This document shows positions 18,782 through 26,966 of a DNA stretch of 64,000 bases, piece by piece. Below the pieces are notes generated by a model. That model made no database searches, was not told the origin of the DNA, and saw only the letters and a list, made by a program, of their open reading frames with translations. The first letter of the stretch is position 1, and each line of letters starts with the position of its first letter. The translations under genes and the position numbers were made by a program. Source of the DNA: Koleobacter methoxysyntrophicus (GTDB lineage Bacteria > Bacillota > Thermosediminibacteria > Koleobacterales > Koleobacteraceae); contig NZ_CP059066.1 of NCBI RefSeq assembly GCF_017301615.1, positions 2,926,888 through 2,990,887 of the forward strand, given 5' to 3'.

Positions 18782-20270
18782 GTCTGCCCATCGGCTTTTT
18801 CGTGCCGTTAAATTCGTTGATGTAGAGTTCCATCGGGATTCTTGAAAACCCCTCGGGCAGCGGAGTGTTTGCGAAGAATTCTATTCCCGCTATCTCGTAG
18901 AGTATCCATGTATCGCCGTTTCTTTTTTTATGCAGGTTTCCTTCAACCATAAATACCGGCTGCGGGTTCTCATTCCCGAAAGGTTCAAGTTCGTCCAGTT
19001 CCTCTATTTCTTCAACCGCCGGAGCCCGGGTCAAAACACCGTCAACCTCGATAACGGGAATAATATCTTCCGCAGAAAGCATACTGTCTGCAATCTTTTC
19101 GAGCTCACTGCGGAAGCTTTCCAGGTTTTCCGCTTTCAGCGACAGGCCGCAGGCGTCTCTGTGGCCGCCGAACCGGTGCAGAAGACCCGTCCGCTGCTGG
19201 CATTTACTTATCGCCTCAAAGATACTGAAACGCGTATTGCTGCGTGCCGTCCGGCCGGAAGCTTTTATAATCCTGCCTGCCTGGCCTACAAGTACCGGAC
19301 GGTTTATCGCTTCTGCGATCCTGCCGGCTGCAATGCCGACAATCCCGTGGGGCCAGTTGCCGACAAAAAAAGGAAAGGTCTCTCCTTTGTAACGTTCAAG
19401 GCACTCTTCGACAGCCCTGTTGACTGCTTCCTGTCTTTCGTTGTTGAGCCGGTTGATTTTTTCCGCAAGCTCTGCCGCTTTTTGCGGATCGGATGTTTTG
19501 ATTATTTCGTAACTCATGGAGGGGTCGCCCATCCGGCCGCACACATTGACCATCGGGCCGACTATCCAGCCGAGTGCGTAGCCGCCGGGGGATGAAGAAT
19601 AGCCTTTGACATCCAGCACAGCTTCGATACCCGTCCGCGGCTTTTCGCGCATTTTCAGGAGCCCGTTCCGGGCAAGGTAGAAGTTTTCTTCACGGATGGG
19701 GCACACATCAACGACCGTTGCAAGCGATGCGAGGTCGAGCAGATCTGCAGGTTCCGGTTCGCCGAGCATTTCGGTCAGCGCTGAAGCTAAAAGATACGCA
19801 ACCCCGGCTCCCGAATATTCCCTGAACCCATCATTTTTTGAAAGCTTCGGGTTAACGATGATTTCGGCAGCAGGAATGCCGACCGGTTCATGGTGATCGG
19901 TCACTATAAATTCTATGCCGAGTTTTTTCGCTGCCGATGCAGCTTCGTTTGCGGTCGTACCGTTGTCTACGGTTATAATCATATTCGTTCCCTGCCGCGC
20001 TATAGATTTTACCTGTCCAGCGTTTATGCCGTAACCTTCATCGCGCGTGGGAAGGTATACCGAAACATTTTTCCCAAGCCTGTGCAGTATTTCTTCCATA
20101 ATAACCGCAGCGCAGATTCCGTCACAGTCGTAGTCACCGAAAACGGTGATTTTGCCCGTGTGAGACAGGATTTTTTCTGCAGCTTTTTCCATATCGTTTA
20201 TAACCCAGGGATCGGGCTTTTTGGGGACAAGAAACGGCCTTGATTTGCGTATTTTTTCGATCAGTTTCAT
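18768..20270 (-). CDS. recJ: RecJ-like single-strand DNA exonuclease (DHH family)
   Basis: 500 aa, a little shorter than chromosomal RecJ. DHH motifs: FGDYDCDG at 44-51, VDNGTTA, TDHHEP at 124-129 and SGAGVAY. The DHHA1 domain carries GNWPHGIVGIAAGRI, SGRTARS and FGGHRDACGLS. A C-terminal OB-like part follows (VFMVEGNLHKKR). RecJ degrades ssDNA 5' to 3' using Mn; this copy probably serves the element's own replication or recombination. Confidence 0.93.
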   Translation of the reverse strand: MKLIEKIRKSRPFLVPKKPDPWVINDMEKAAEKILSHTGKITVFGDYDCDGICAAVIMEEILHRLGKNVSVYLPTRDEGYGINAGQVKSIARQGTNMIITVDNGTTANEAASAAKKLGIEFIVTDHHEPVGIPAAEIIVNPKLSKNDGFREYSGAGVAYLLASALTEMLGEPEPADLLDLASLATVVDVCPIREENFYLARNGLLKMREKPRTGIEAVLDVKGYSSSPGGYALGWIVGPMVNVCGRMGDPSMSYEIIKTSDPQKAAELAEKINRLNNERQEAVNRAVEECLERYKGETFPFFVGNWPHGIVGIAAGRIAEAINRPVLVGQAGRIIKASGRTARSNTRFSIFEAISKCQQRTGLLHRFGGHRDACGLSLKAENLESFRSELEKIADSMLSAEDIIPVIEVDGVLTRAPAVEEIEELDELEPFGNENPQPVFMVEGNLHKKRNGDTWILYEIAGIEFFANTPLPEGFSRIPMELYINEFNGTKKPMGRPRFG

Positions 20271-20412
20271 ACGCCAGGCAGAATTTTTGAAAAAATCCTG
20301 CCTTTCCCCCTTTCTATAACTAGTTTTTGCTTATCTTTTATAAATGTGTTTTTCTTAATAAGCTTATATTAGCGGCGGGGTCCTTAAGAAGACCCCTGTC
20401 TTTTTTGAAAGT
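20271..20412. other. Intergenic region with two hairpins
   Basis: 142 bp between the coiled-coil gene and recJ. GGCAGGATTTTTT/AAAAATTCTGCC (about 20276-20307) and GGGGTCCTTAAGAAGACCCC (about 20376-20396) can fold. The second is followed by a T-run only on the plus strand. They may be processing or attenuation sites within the leader-c operon. Confidence 0.4.
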
Positions 20413-20733
20413 TTATTCAAATATCGTAAAATCTTTATATCCGGCAAGTTTGTAGGCAAAACAAATACCGCAAAACCGGTATATTCCATCCTGGACATTA
20501 ACGATCTTTTTTGATGTACCGAATACTAGCTTTTGTCTCTCCCGGTATCCTGCTTTTTCCCACAGCTTATCCATTAGCGTTCTGTTTTCTTCTGAAAGCG
20601 TCTTCTGAATCCTCTTGAGGTCTTCTCTGATTTTTTTTAGCATTTGAATTTCTTCTTGCTTTTTTGGGATTTCTTCTTCCAGTTTTTCAATCTTACCTTC
20701 CACTTCCTTGATATTATCCTGCATTACCCTCAT
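20413..20733 (-). CDS. Coiled-coil hypothetical protein
   Basis: 106 aa. Residues 5-60 form a heptad-rich coiled coil (EVEGKIEKLEEEIPKKQEEI); the C-terminal 40 residues contain CGIC and aromatic positions (YRFCGICFAYKLAGYKDF). The ATG at 20733 is used because AAGGGGTGAAAACC lies before it. Overlaps the upstream gene by 20 bp. Function unknown. Confidence 0.6.
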   Translation of the reverse strand: MRVMQDNIKEVEGKIEKLEEEIPKKQEEIQMLKKIREDLKRIQKTLSEENRTLMDKLWEKAGYRERQKLVFGTSKKIVNVQDGIYRFCGICFAYKLAGYKDFTIFE

Positions 20734-21421
20734 GGTTTTCACCCCTTTTTACGGGTTGTTTGAATCGAACCCGCAGCTCAGAATTATGCATTTCATACTG
20801 CATACCGTACCCCAGTTCCATCTGGCACAGAAGCAGTGCATCGAACCATTGGGGATAACCTCCATCTGACCGCACTATGACACTGCTGCCTAGATGGTGT
20901 TTAATTATAATTAAAGCCGCGGTAACTGCAAGGTCGTACGGCTTAAAAGCCGTTTTGCAGAAATCGAAAAATAAACCGTTTTTGTCGGGTTCCTGCCATT
21001 TGGGAGGTTTGTATTTTCTTTTAAACTCAAAAGTTTCGTGCGAACAGTCACCGTTGCAGATTCGTGAATCGATCACGGCACCTGCGAGCCATGTGCCAAC
21101 TTTGCCGCCGCTCATAACTCCTCCAGCGTCTTTAGACGGCCATGTTACAGCAAACTCGGCACCTACCGGATGGCCGCAGTTAGCGTTTCCGTTAAAGACA
21201 ATTTTTTCATTCGATATAACAGGATCTCCCTTTCCCAGGGGGCCCGCAAGAGCAACCCCTGCTTTTTCTAATGCAGGAAGCATTCTCTTGAAATCCTTAA
21301 CAATTTCAGAAAAAATTTCCTTCTTCACTGTTTTTGGTCTGTACCAATAATGAGTATATCCCATTTTGAGCGTGCGGCAGGTTTTAACAGATACGCCTAC
21401 CGCACTTAATCCCCCTTTCAT
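20714..21421 (-). CDS. Conserved hypothetical protein of the MGYTHYW type
   Basis: 235 aa from an ATG with AAGGGA upstream; an alternative start at the ATG of MGYTHYWYRP (21364) fits the usual N-terminus of relatives but has no ribosome site here. Further landmarks: CNGDCSHETFEF, FFDFCKTAFKPYDLAVTAALIIIKHH, SDGGYPQWFDA. I have seen MGYTHYW proteins in phages and plasmids, with no known function. Confidence 0.65.
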   Translation of the reverse strand: MKGGLSAVGVSVKTCRTLKMGYTHYWYRPKTVKKEIFSEIVKDFKRMLPALEKAGVALAGPLGKGDPVISNEKIVFNGNANCGHPVGAEFAVTWPSKDAGGVMSGGKVGTWLAGAVIDSRICNGDCSHETFEFKRKYKPPKWQEPDKNGLFFDFCKTAFKPYDLAVTAALIIIKHHLGSSVIVRSDGGYPQWFDALLLCQMELGYGMQYEMHNSELRVRFKQPVKRGENHEGNAG

Positions 21422-21504
21422 TTTGAGATTCCCTTACAATCTGATTTCTACCGAACAGACTTTATTTTTTTGGCAACAAAGCAGCAGAGAATGAAAATTA
21501 AATT

Positions 21505-22026
21505 CTAATTATCTTCATCTATCAGTTGAATTTCTACCTTAGCTATTCTTTCACCCCAATCCGGGAGTTTAGTATAATATGCCCATACCCCATATGCTCC
21601 GTCTCCCAGCCCTGATGAAAAGATCACACCCAAACCAGGGTTTCCGTTTAAGTCCTCTACCTGGCCGCCCATATCGTTGCTGCATCTTATGTCATACGCC
21701 CTGTTTATTACGCTATCTTCTACAACATCGGTTATTACAAGCCAGTTTTTTTCGGTAATAATTTGGTTTAGGTACTCTTGCAAGTATTCTGCTGAATAAT
21801 CCTTATGTCGAACAGAATAGTAAGAATTTCTTTTTTTTACTTTAAAAAATTGTCCCTGTTTTTTAAGGTAAGCTGCCAGGGTATCTTCATCTCTTCCCCA
21901 GAAATGTAGTTCAGCAGGATTGCTACCTTTCTGCTGCCACTGGGAAATATAGCAGGGATCGGTAACAATGAGACTTCCTGAATCTACAAAAACTATGCCG
22001 AGAAGTTTTTTGCGCAAATATTTCAT
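21505..22026 (-). CDS. Hypothetical protein with DPCYI and GDGAYGVWA motifs
   Basis: 173 aa, ATG at 22026 with AAGGAG 9 bases upstream. Starts MKYLRKKLLGIVFVDSG, then LIVTDPCYIS; near the end SSGLGDGAYGVWAYY. This pair of motifs recalls DUF4241-like beta-rich proteins, but the match is loose. A long DNA-neutral middle with SYYSVRHKDYSAEYL follows. Function unknown. The spacer on its 5' side shares GGATGTTAAGCCAGAAC with the 3' end of the gene at 22381. Confidence 0.55.
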   Translation of the reverse strand: MKYLRKKLLGIVFVDSGSLIVTDPCYISQWQQKGSNPAELHFWGRDEDTLAAYLKKQGQFFKVKKRNSYYSVRHKDYSAEYLQEYLNQIITEKNWLVITDVVEDSVINRAYDIRCSNDMGGQVEDLNGNPGLGVIFSSGLGDGAYGVWAYYTKLPDWGERIAKVEIQLIDEDN

Positions 22027-22101
22027 AAAAATCAACTCCTTTTTGGATGTTAAGCCAGAACAAATTGTCTTTATTTTTTTTGGAAAGTTATTACTTTGCT
22101 C

Positions 22102-22317
22102 CTACTCTATATTACTGTTTGAATAAAGGTAGCTTACATCTTCGGGATCAAGCTCAGTGTGACAGCATGCACAGTATGCGACATCCGGTTCTCCCTCTTC
22201 CCACATGGCTGAATAATAGCCTTTATCCTGTTTATAGGTTACCGCAAGGCGTAAGTACCTTAGTGTGAGGGAAAAATTTTCAGCATTGCCGCATTTGGGA
22301 CATTTAACTTTTTGCAT
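22102..22317 (-). CDS. Small zinc-ribbon protein
   Basis: 71 aa with two Cys pairs, KCPKCGNAE at residues 5-13 and YCACCHTE near 48-55, giving a classical CxxC-CxxC zinc ribbon. AGGAGGGCC lies before the ATG. Probably a small nucleic-acid-binding protein or subunit; partner unknown. Confidence 0.7.
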   Translation of the reverse strand: MQKVKCPKCGNAENFSLTLRYLRLAVTYKQDKGYYSAMWEEGEPDVAYCACCHTELDPEDVSYLYSNSNIE

Positions 22318-22380
22318 ACAGGCCCTCCTTTTTTAGAAAAATTTTCTTTTTTTTCTTATAAAACCAACTCTTTTCGGATG

Positions 22381-22794
22381 TTAAGCCAGAACGAAAAAGT
22401 TGTTATCCCGGCAGTACTTACAGGCTTTTTCGGGATTGGAAAAAGAAGTCTGCAGGATGTCGTTTTTGTTCGGGTATTCGTATGCTTCCTTTAGCATTTC
22501 TGAAAAAATCATATCCGCTTCTTCTGACGGGATGGGTTGACAACTGTACAAAAATCCCAGTTCGTTATGATTTACGGATGCAGCATAATTTGTAATAAAC
22601 CGGCATCCAAGGGCATTTTGCATCTCTTCGATTTTTGCAAATATCTGCGGAATATAATCGTGGTACTCGAATGAAATGTATCCCAGAATACTGTATTTTG
22701 TGATAGCTGCTTCGAGTTTTTTGTTTCGGCGAACGTAGACATCCCAGAAATTTTGTCCACCCTTTTGGCGTTCGAAAATAACGGCGATTTTCAT
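22381..22794 (-). CDS. Hypothetical protein
   Basis: 137 aa, first gene after leader c; AAAGGAGGTGC precedes the ATG. Opens with MKIAVIFERQKGGQNFWDVYV, a beta-strand plus conserved-looking segment, then an amphipathic middle and a C-terminal CKYCRDNNFFVLA with CxxC. No family recognised. Confidence 0.55.
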   Translation of the reverse strand: MKIAVIFERQKGGQNFWDVYVRRNKKLEAAITKYSILGYISFEYHDYIPQIFAKIEEMQNALGCRFITNYAASVNHNELGFLYSCQPIPSEEADMIFSEMLKEAYEYPNKNDILQTSFSNPEKACKYCRDNNFFVLA

Positions 22795-22823
22795 GAAAGC
22801 ACCTCCTTTTTTTGAAAAAAATA

Positions 22824-22981
22824 AAAAAACGACAGAAAAAAAACTGTCGTTTTTTGAGCTTATCTTTCAAAACTTTACATACTATGATTTTTAACTGCCG
22901 GTATCGTCAACAGGACTTACCAGCCTGATAATCAAAATTTACCTTAGCTTAATTATAAACTATTTTGAACGTAAGTGTCAA
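22824..22981 (-). promoter_or_regulatory. Operon leader copy c: promoter, conserved hairpin, attenuator
   Basis: Minus strand: consensus -35 TTGACA (22976-22981), 18 bp, perfect -10 TATAAT (22952-22957), conserved hairpin (22894-22932: TATCAG, CTGG, TAA, GTC/GAC inner stem, GAT, ACCGG), then terminator ACGACAG/CTGTCGT with T7 (22824-22855), then the 137-aa gene. This is the strongest promoter of the set; the terminator stem sequence differs from copies a and b although the layout is the same. Confidence 0.82.
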
Positions 22982-23036
22982 ATAGATCCCACCTATTAAT
23001 CCGATACAATTTATGAGAAAGGCTGGTTGATAAAAA

Positions 23037-23252
23037 ATGAAATTCTCAAAAGCAATTGTGACACTAGTAATTCTTCTTAACACTGCTTTTACAGGAACTG
23101 TACTCTATATTTTTTACCGAGTCGGAGCCGAGCCTACCACATTAATTGGGGCTTGGTTTGGCTTTACGACTGTAGAGTTGTGGGCATTAGCCGGTATAAA
23201 GAAAAGAGAAATCGAAAAGGAAAGCAATAACGACGAAAGGGGTGATATATAA
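23037..23252 (+). CDS. Small membrane protein (phage-type, upstream of the holin-like gene)
   Basis: 71 aa with two predicted membrane helices (residues 5-27 and 35-55: VTLVILLNTAFTGTVLYIF; LIGAWFGFTTVELWALAG) and a charged C-terminus. Similar proteins stand before holin-like genes in Firmicute prophages. Stop and next start overlap by 1 bp (TAATG). Plus strand, divergent from leader c. Confidence 0.65.
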   Translation: MKFSKAIVTLVILLNTAFTGTVLYIFYRVGAEPTTLIGAWFGFTTVELWALAGIKKREIEKESNNDERGDI

Positions 23253-23440
23253 TGCTCAAACAAAAACTAACAAGTAGGAAATTCTGGGTGGCCGTGGCAA
23301 GTGCGGCTTTTATAATTCTTTCAGAAGGGCTAGGCTTGAACGTAGATCAGGATCTATATTGGAAGATTATTACCGTGGCATTGGGCTATATTTTCGGTGA
23401 AACAGCCGTGGACATAGCCAGGGCAAAAGCTCAGGAGTAA
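23252..23440 (+). CDS. Holin-like small membrane protein
   Basis: 62 aa. SRKFWVAVASAAFIILSEG and IITVALGYIFGETAVDIAR give two hydrophobic segments; this arrangement with RKFW at the start is typical of small phage holin-like proteins in Clostridia. No endolysin is next to it, so a lysis role cannot be assumed. Terminator follows at once. Confidence 0.65.
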   Translation: MLKQKLTSRKFWVAVASAAFIILSEGLGLNVDQDLYWKIITVALGYIFGETAVDIARAKAQE

Positions 23441-23443
23441 AAG

Positions 23444-23472
23444 ATACCCCCGGTTGAGGCCGGGGGATTTTT
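23444..23472 (+). terminator. Terminator of the two-gene membrane-protein operon
   Basis: ATACCCCCGG and CCGGGGGAT arms with a TTGAGG loop and T6. Confidence 0.95.
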
Positions 23473-23572
23473 TGTTGGCGGGTTTACAGATATGTTTTTT
23501 AAGAGTATAATAATATATAAGATTTTCACTTACAGGGAAAATCAGGGCGACCAAAGATATGGGGGTGCTTTT

Positions 23573-24544
23573 ATGGCTACGACTGTTGAACTAATATACA
23601 AATTGGAAAATATTAATGCTGAAGATGGAGTAGATGTTTTTGAAATTGCCCCCATTTTGATGCAATTTGGAGAGTTGATTCGTTCTGCGAATACTGTGTT
23701 AGGTTTTGAACAAAAGATTGATGTTAGAATAAGACCATTTAAGGCAGGTTCATGGTTTGCAGAATTTATCCTTCAAAATACTTATATTGAGAACATAATA
23801 AATTATTTTAAAAGTAATCAAGGACAAGACTTAATGATTTTACTTGCATTATTGGGTTTCAGTGTGAAAGACGGTGTAAAAGGAGTAGCCGAGATAATAA
23901 GGTTTACAAAAGGGTTAGTATCAAACTTTAAAATGAATAAAAATAAAAATACCGTTACTTATTACAATGAAAACGGAGAAAAGATTGAAGTATCTTTGGA
24001 AGAGCATAAACTAGTGCAATCTCCTCTAATTCAAAACAACTATTATAATTGCCTCATAGCCCCGTTGGAAAAATTTCCTAATGCAACAGCAGTATCAATA
24101 AAAGTTAATAAACAAGACATTCCAGAACAAAAATTTACACATTCAGACAAAGAAGCTTTTAAAAAATATGCAGCCGCTGAATTATTTGAAGATGTTGAAG
24201 ATAATATAACTACCATGAATGGAGTATTTGTGAAGCCTAAACGGGGGTCTTATTCGGGCACGGAGAGAGCATACTCTTTTGTTATTGGAGACAACGTCAT
24301 TTGGCCTGTAACTATTGAAGACGAGAGTTTTCTCGAATTGCTTCAATCTGGAGATATTAGACTGTTTGCAGAAGATGTTTTAAAGGTTGATTTAGAGATA
24401 CGACAAACAAAAGATTCAAATAACAGAGTACGCACCAATTATGCTATTACGAAAGTCAAAGAATATATTAAATACGAAAAACCAAAACAATTAAATATTA
24501 ATGATATCTTAAAGAATAAAGATGATATCCCAAAGGATGAATAA
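23573..24544 (+). CDS. Hypothetical protein, 323 aa
   Basis: The ATG at 23573 has GGGGGTG upstream; the reading frame extends 27 codons farther but without a ribosome site. The protein contains a short hydrophobic stretch (DLMILLALLGFSV, about residue 95) and a Lys-rich acidic remainder; near the middle PLIQNNYYNCLIAPLEKFP. Lower GC than its neighbours, with its own terminator, suggesting a separately acquired single-gene cargo. No family recognised. Confidence 0.65.
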   Translation: MATTVELIYKLENINAEDGVDVFEIAPILMQFGELIRSANTVLGFEQKIDVRIRPFKAGSWFAEFILQNTYIENIINYFKSNQGQDLMILLALLGFSVKDGVKGVAEIIRFTKGLVSNFKMNKNKNTVTYYNENGEKIEVSLEEHKLVQSPLIQNNYYNCLIAPLEKFPNATAVSIKVNKQDIPEQKFTHSDKEAFKKYAAAELFEDVEDNITTMNGVFVKPKRGSYSGTERAYSFVIGDNVIWPVTIEDESFLELLQSGDIRLFAEDVLKVDLEIRQTKDSNNRVRTNYAITKVKEYIKYEKPKQLNINDILKNKDDIPKDE

Positions 24545-24570
24545 GATATATAACCTCTGAATAAAACAAA

Positions 24571-24595
24571 TGCCCCGGCTTAATCCCGGGGCTTT
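24571..24595 (+). terminator. Terminator
   Basis: GCCCCGG and CCGGGGC arms with a CTTAATC-type loop and following TTTATGTTT; 25 bp after the stop of the 323-aa gene. Confidence 0.85.
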
Positions 24596-24664
24596 ATGTT
24601 TCTTACTCGCTTTGTTTTCGATAAAATCCTATTTATTGGGCTTGCATCTTTATAATGTGCCGCC

Positions 24665-24697
24665 GGGAATACCCCTGAATTCATTCAGGGGAGCCTT
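24665..24697. repeat. IS200/IS605-like end hairpin
   Basis: CCCCTGAAT and ATTCAGGGG (24672-24691) form a perfect subterminal hairpin of the kind recognised by Y1 transposases. It marks the left side of the broken integrase and supplies the stop codon to it. Confidence 0.6.
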
Positions 24698-25063
24698 CAC
24701 GTGCAGTTTCTATATCATTTTTTGATAAATAAACATATTTACTTGTCATATCCGTGGTGGTATGACCCAGCATACTTTGAAGGCTGAAACCATTACCTCC
24801 ATTTCGTAAAAATAGCAAAGCAAAAGAGTGTCTTAAAGAATAAGGTTTTATTTTAACACCCAGGGCAGAACTGTACTGTCGCATTCTTCTGGCCCATTGG
24901 TTTCGGTTGAGTGGCCTTCCATCCTCGGTGCAAAATACCGGAACATTTGCAGACCAGTGCTGAGGTCCAGCCATCAATAATTCGGAAACTGCAAAAACGG
25001 TTTGAGGATGCAAAGGCAATATCCGAGATTGACGGGTTTTTGCAATAGCTGCCGGTATTTGAA
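24681..25063 (-). pseudogene. Tyrosine integrase, C-terminal fragment
   Basis: Continuous frame of about 125 codons encoding only the catalytic end of a phage integrase: KTRQSRILPLHPQ, YSLRHSFALLFLRNGGNGFSL (H and R), MLGHTTTDMTSKYVYL (H and Tyr nucleophile). The N-terminal two thirds are missing because an IS605-type right end begins at 25062. The last residues (REGSPE) come from another IS-like hairpin. Inactive remnant of an earlier element. Confidence 0.85.
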
Positions 25064-25346
25064 CCTCCCCTGACTGAAGTCAGAGGATTCCGAGTTTTAC
25101 TTCCCGGAACTTCGTGCCTGCCTCGGGTACGCGGCTGTGAGAGTCCCGGGGCCGTAGGCCCGACTCCTTACCGGCATGGGCTTGGAATCCGTATCGGCAT
25201 ACGCCGTACTTTACCGGGTGCAAGCAACCAGCGGGTTCGTGCCTGATCCACTATACCACCGTATAGGTGGCATGGACGATCTTCAGTCGCCAGAGAGGTC
25301 TTCCAGACGGATTTGGAACACGCCCGGCATGAATTAAAAATTCATG
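25062..25346 (-). mobile_element. IS200/IS605-family right end with candidate omega-RNA, no transposase
   Basis: On the minus strand the last codons read VPEAGTKFREVKLGIL-stop, the usual C-terminal tail of TnpB-type frames, followed by the end hairpin CTCTGACTTCAGTCAGGGG (25067-25086). The 280 bp are GC-rich and full of pairable segments (GGATTCC with GGAATCC; CTATAC with GTATAG), as expected for a TnpB-associated reRNA. No tnpA or tnpB body is left. The 3' flank, the natural guide position, is the broken integrase. A HEARO RNA read on the other strand is the alternative. Confidence 0.6.
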
Positions 25347-25363
25347 CGTCAGTTTCGACAAAA

Positions 25364-25388
25364 AAACTGCTCCGAGTGGAGCAGTTTT
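25364..25388 (-). terminator. Terminator after the coiled-coil membrane protein gene
   Basis: AAACTGCTC and GAGCAGTTT arms with a 5-nt loop and T-rich flanks on both strands; borders the stop codon of the gene at 25388. Confidence 0.85.
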
Positions 25389-25717
25389 TATCTGACAAAA
25401 ATAGATGCCAGAACAGCTGCCATTATAGTTGCCCAGCTAGCTGCTATAACTCCAAGCACCCATTTAAACTTATTATCTAAGATATTAAATTTCTCATCGA
25501 TCTTTTTATCCAAGATATTAAATTTCTCATCGATCTTTTTATCCAAGATATTAAATTTCTCGTCGATCTTTTTATCTAGAACGTCAATTCTGTTATCCTG
25601 GCGCGAAATCTGCTGCGATAGAAAGTTTATCTGCTGCGCTAGATAAAAATAACCCGCTTCTGGAAAAGTTTCAGTTTCTTTGATTTTATCCTCACCATTT
25701 TTTTCTGACATCAGCAT
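25388..25717 (-). CDS. Membrane-anchored coiled-coil protein with tandem repeats
   Basis: 109 aa. The middle consists of three almost identical 11-residue units (DKKIDEKFNIL) forming a heptad-type coil, followed by a C-terminal membrane helix (WVLGVIAASWATIMAAVLASIF). The layout resembles BhlA-like or hemolysin-XhlA-type small phage proteins. The start could be the first ATG or the third codon; both have purine-rich sites. The repeats are also near-identical at DNA level. Confidence 0.7.
   Translation of the reverse strand: MLMSEKNGEDKIKETETFPEAGYFYLAQQINFLSQQISRQDNRIDVLDKKIDEKFNILDKKIDEKFNILDKKIDEKFNILDNKFKWVLGVIAASWATIMAAVLASIFVR
25479..25577 (-). repeat. 33-bp tandem repeat, three copies, in frame
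   Basis: The unit AAGATATTAAATTTCTCATC plus GATCTTTTTATCC occurs three times head to tail with one or two differences per copy. The unit is a multiple of 3, so slippage changes coil length without a frameshift. Confidence 0.9.
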
Positions 25718-25736
25718 CCACCTTCTCTCCTTTCTT

Positions 25737-26264
25737 TTATTTTACCTCATACGAGCAAAAAAATCTACCGCTTCTCTGTTTTTCTCCAGGCCACAGAAAA
25801 CGTGGGCCGTATTTTTTGTTATACGGCTGAGATTTTACAATCACCTGAATTCCGGCGGCTTTTAACTTTTCTATTTCGAAAGGAGCGTCTTCTATTGCCA
25901 TAGAGACGTAAAGATCTTTTGCAACAGCAGCCTTGTCCGTAGAAAGAATCAGATCTCCGTCGGGGAAGCCGTTTTCCTTCAGCCAGGAAATGGTAATCTT
26001 TTTTGCCCATTCCGGTCTGGCCGAAATGTAGACTATATCGGAATTGAGATCTTTTATTAATCGGTGCAGGCTTTGTGCTGCACCAGGGAAAGGAGCGGCA
26101 TCTATAAAAACTTCAGGATGTTTCAGGAAGAAACCGTCCGTTACCAGTGGGTGAAAATATTCTTCAGGTACCGGCCTTGGACCGAGGATTTTTTCGATTT
26201 CAGCGTTAACATCTGCTATTGTGTTGCAGATATCAACATATATTAATTTTTTCCACCGCCGCAA
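25737..26264 (-). CDS. HAD-superfamily 5'-nucleotidase-like protein with altered motif I
   Basis: 175 aa. Motif I reads YVDICNTIAD (D11, C13), motif II VYISARPEW with Ser, and motifs III/IV are SMAIEDAPFEIEKLK. This fits the NT5C/YqaB-like nucleotidase group of the HAD fold. The usual second Asp (DxD) is Cys here, and that residue is the general acid/base, so activity may be changed or limited. Phage-borne relatives carry the same DICNT motif. AGGGGTG precedes the start. Confidence 0.8.
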   Translation of the reverse strand: MRRWKKLIYVDICNTIADVNAEIEKILGPRPVPEEYFHPLVTDGFFLKHPEVFIDAAPFPGAAQSLHRLIKDLNSDIVYISARPEWAKKITISWLKENGFPDGDLILSTDKAAVAKDLYVSMAIEDAPFEIEKLKAAGIQVIVKSQPYNKKYGPRFLWPGEKQRSGRFFCSYEVK

Positions 26265-26282
26265 AGGTTCACCCCTCCCTTT

Positions 26283-26939
26283 TTAAGAATTAACCTCCGG
26301 CTCGTCAAAGTCCGCATACGGATCAAAGCCCATATTTTCCATAACAAACCTGTGCATTTGTTCCCGATCTTCTGTGAAAAAATTTTCTACAACTTTTCCG
26401 TTTTCAACTGCAAACCGTCCTGCAAATCCCTGGCCAATCTCACAAAAAATCAGCTCAAATTTCAGATCCGACCAGTCCTCGCCTACTTTCTTTACCCATT
26501 TGCACGGAGGCACCCATGCAGTATCAAAGTAATATTCGACAAGCCCTTCTTCTTCGTAAGTTTTTTCTACTGAACCGTCTATATCCCATTTTGTGCCCCA
26601 GTGTGAAATACACCATGAGTAACCATCCCACCACTTTTCCGGGTTACACAGATCGTTTAGCTTTTCCTGCAGAGGCCTGCTGTCCTGAACACTGTATCCG
26701 ATTTTCAGGACTTCTTTGGGAACGGGATACAAAGCATTAAAGCAGTATACCGGCTTCTGTTTCTCCCATTCTCTTTTTCGATTGAGTTCAAGTTCGGCTA
26801 TTTCTTTCTCGCTTTTTCCGTGCTTTTCGAATTCCTGCAACGGCCATAATGCCGGACGGCCTTTGAACCTTCGGTCGAATTCTTTTATTTTTTCGGGCTT
26901 GCCTTTTACAATCAGCCTGTTTTCTGCCCAGTTAGGCAT
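26283..26939 (-). CDS. Api92-like (DUF1281-type) phage protein
   Basis: 218 aa starting MPNWAENRLIVKGKPEKIKEF, the hallmark of the ferredoxin-like Api92/DUF1281 family, then CFNALYPVPKEVL and a CISHWGTKWD motif, which is also conserved in the family. These proteins are widespread in phages and conjugative plasmids; function unknown. It is followed after 18 bp by the HAD gene. Confidence 0.85.
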   Translation of the reverse strand: MPNWAENRLIVKGKPEKIKEFDRRFKGRPALWPLQEFEKHGKSEKEIAELELNRKREWEKQKPVYCFNALYPVPKEVLKIGYSVQDSRPLQEKLNDLCNPEKWWDGYSWCISHWGTKWDIDGSVEKTYEEEGLVEYYFDTAWVPPCKWVKKVGEDWSDLKFELIFCEIGQGFAGRFAVENGKVVENFFTEDREQMHRFVMENMGFDPYADFDEPEVNS

Positions 26940-26966
26940 TTTTTATCCTCCTTTGCCTTTGAACTT

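Noticed and set aside
18930-19595. 221-aa plus-strand frame opposite recJ
   Set aside because: Antisense to conserved DHH motifs and without a ribosome site.
23037-23440. Prophage lysis cassette
   Set aside because: Two small holin-like membrane proteins only; no endolysin, tail, capsid or terminase genes are nearby.
25062-25346. Complete IscB/HEARO element on the plus strand
   Set aside because: The minus strand encodes a typical TnpB C-terminal tail ending in the terminal hairpin, and no HNH gene follows on the plus strand.
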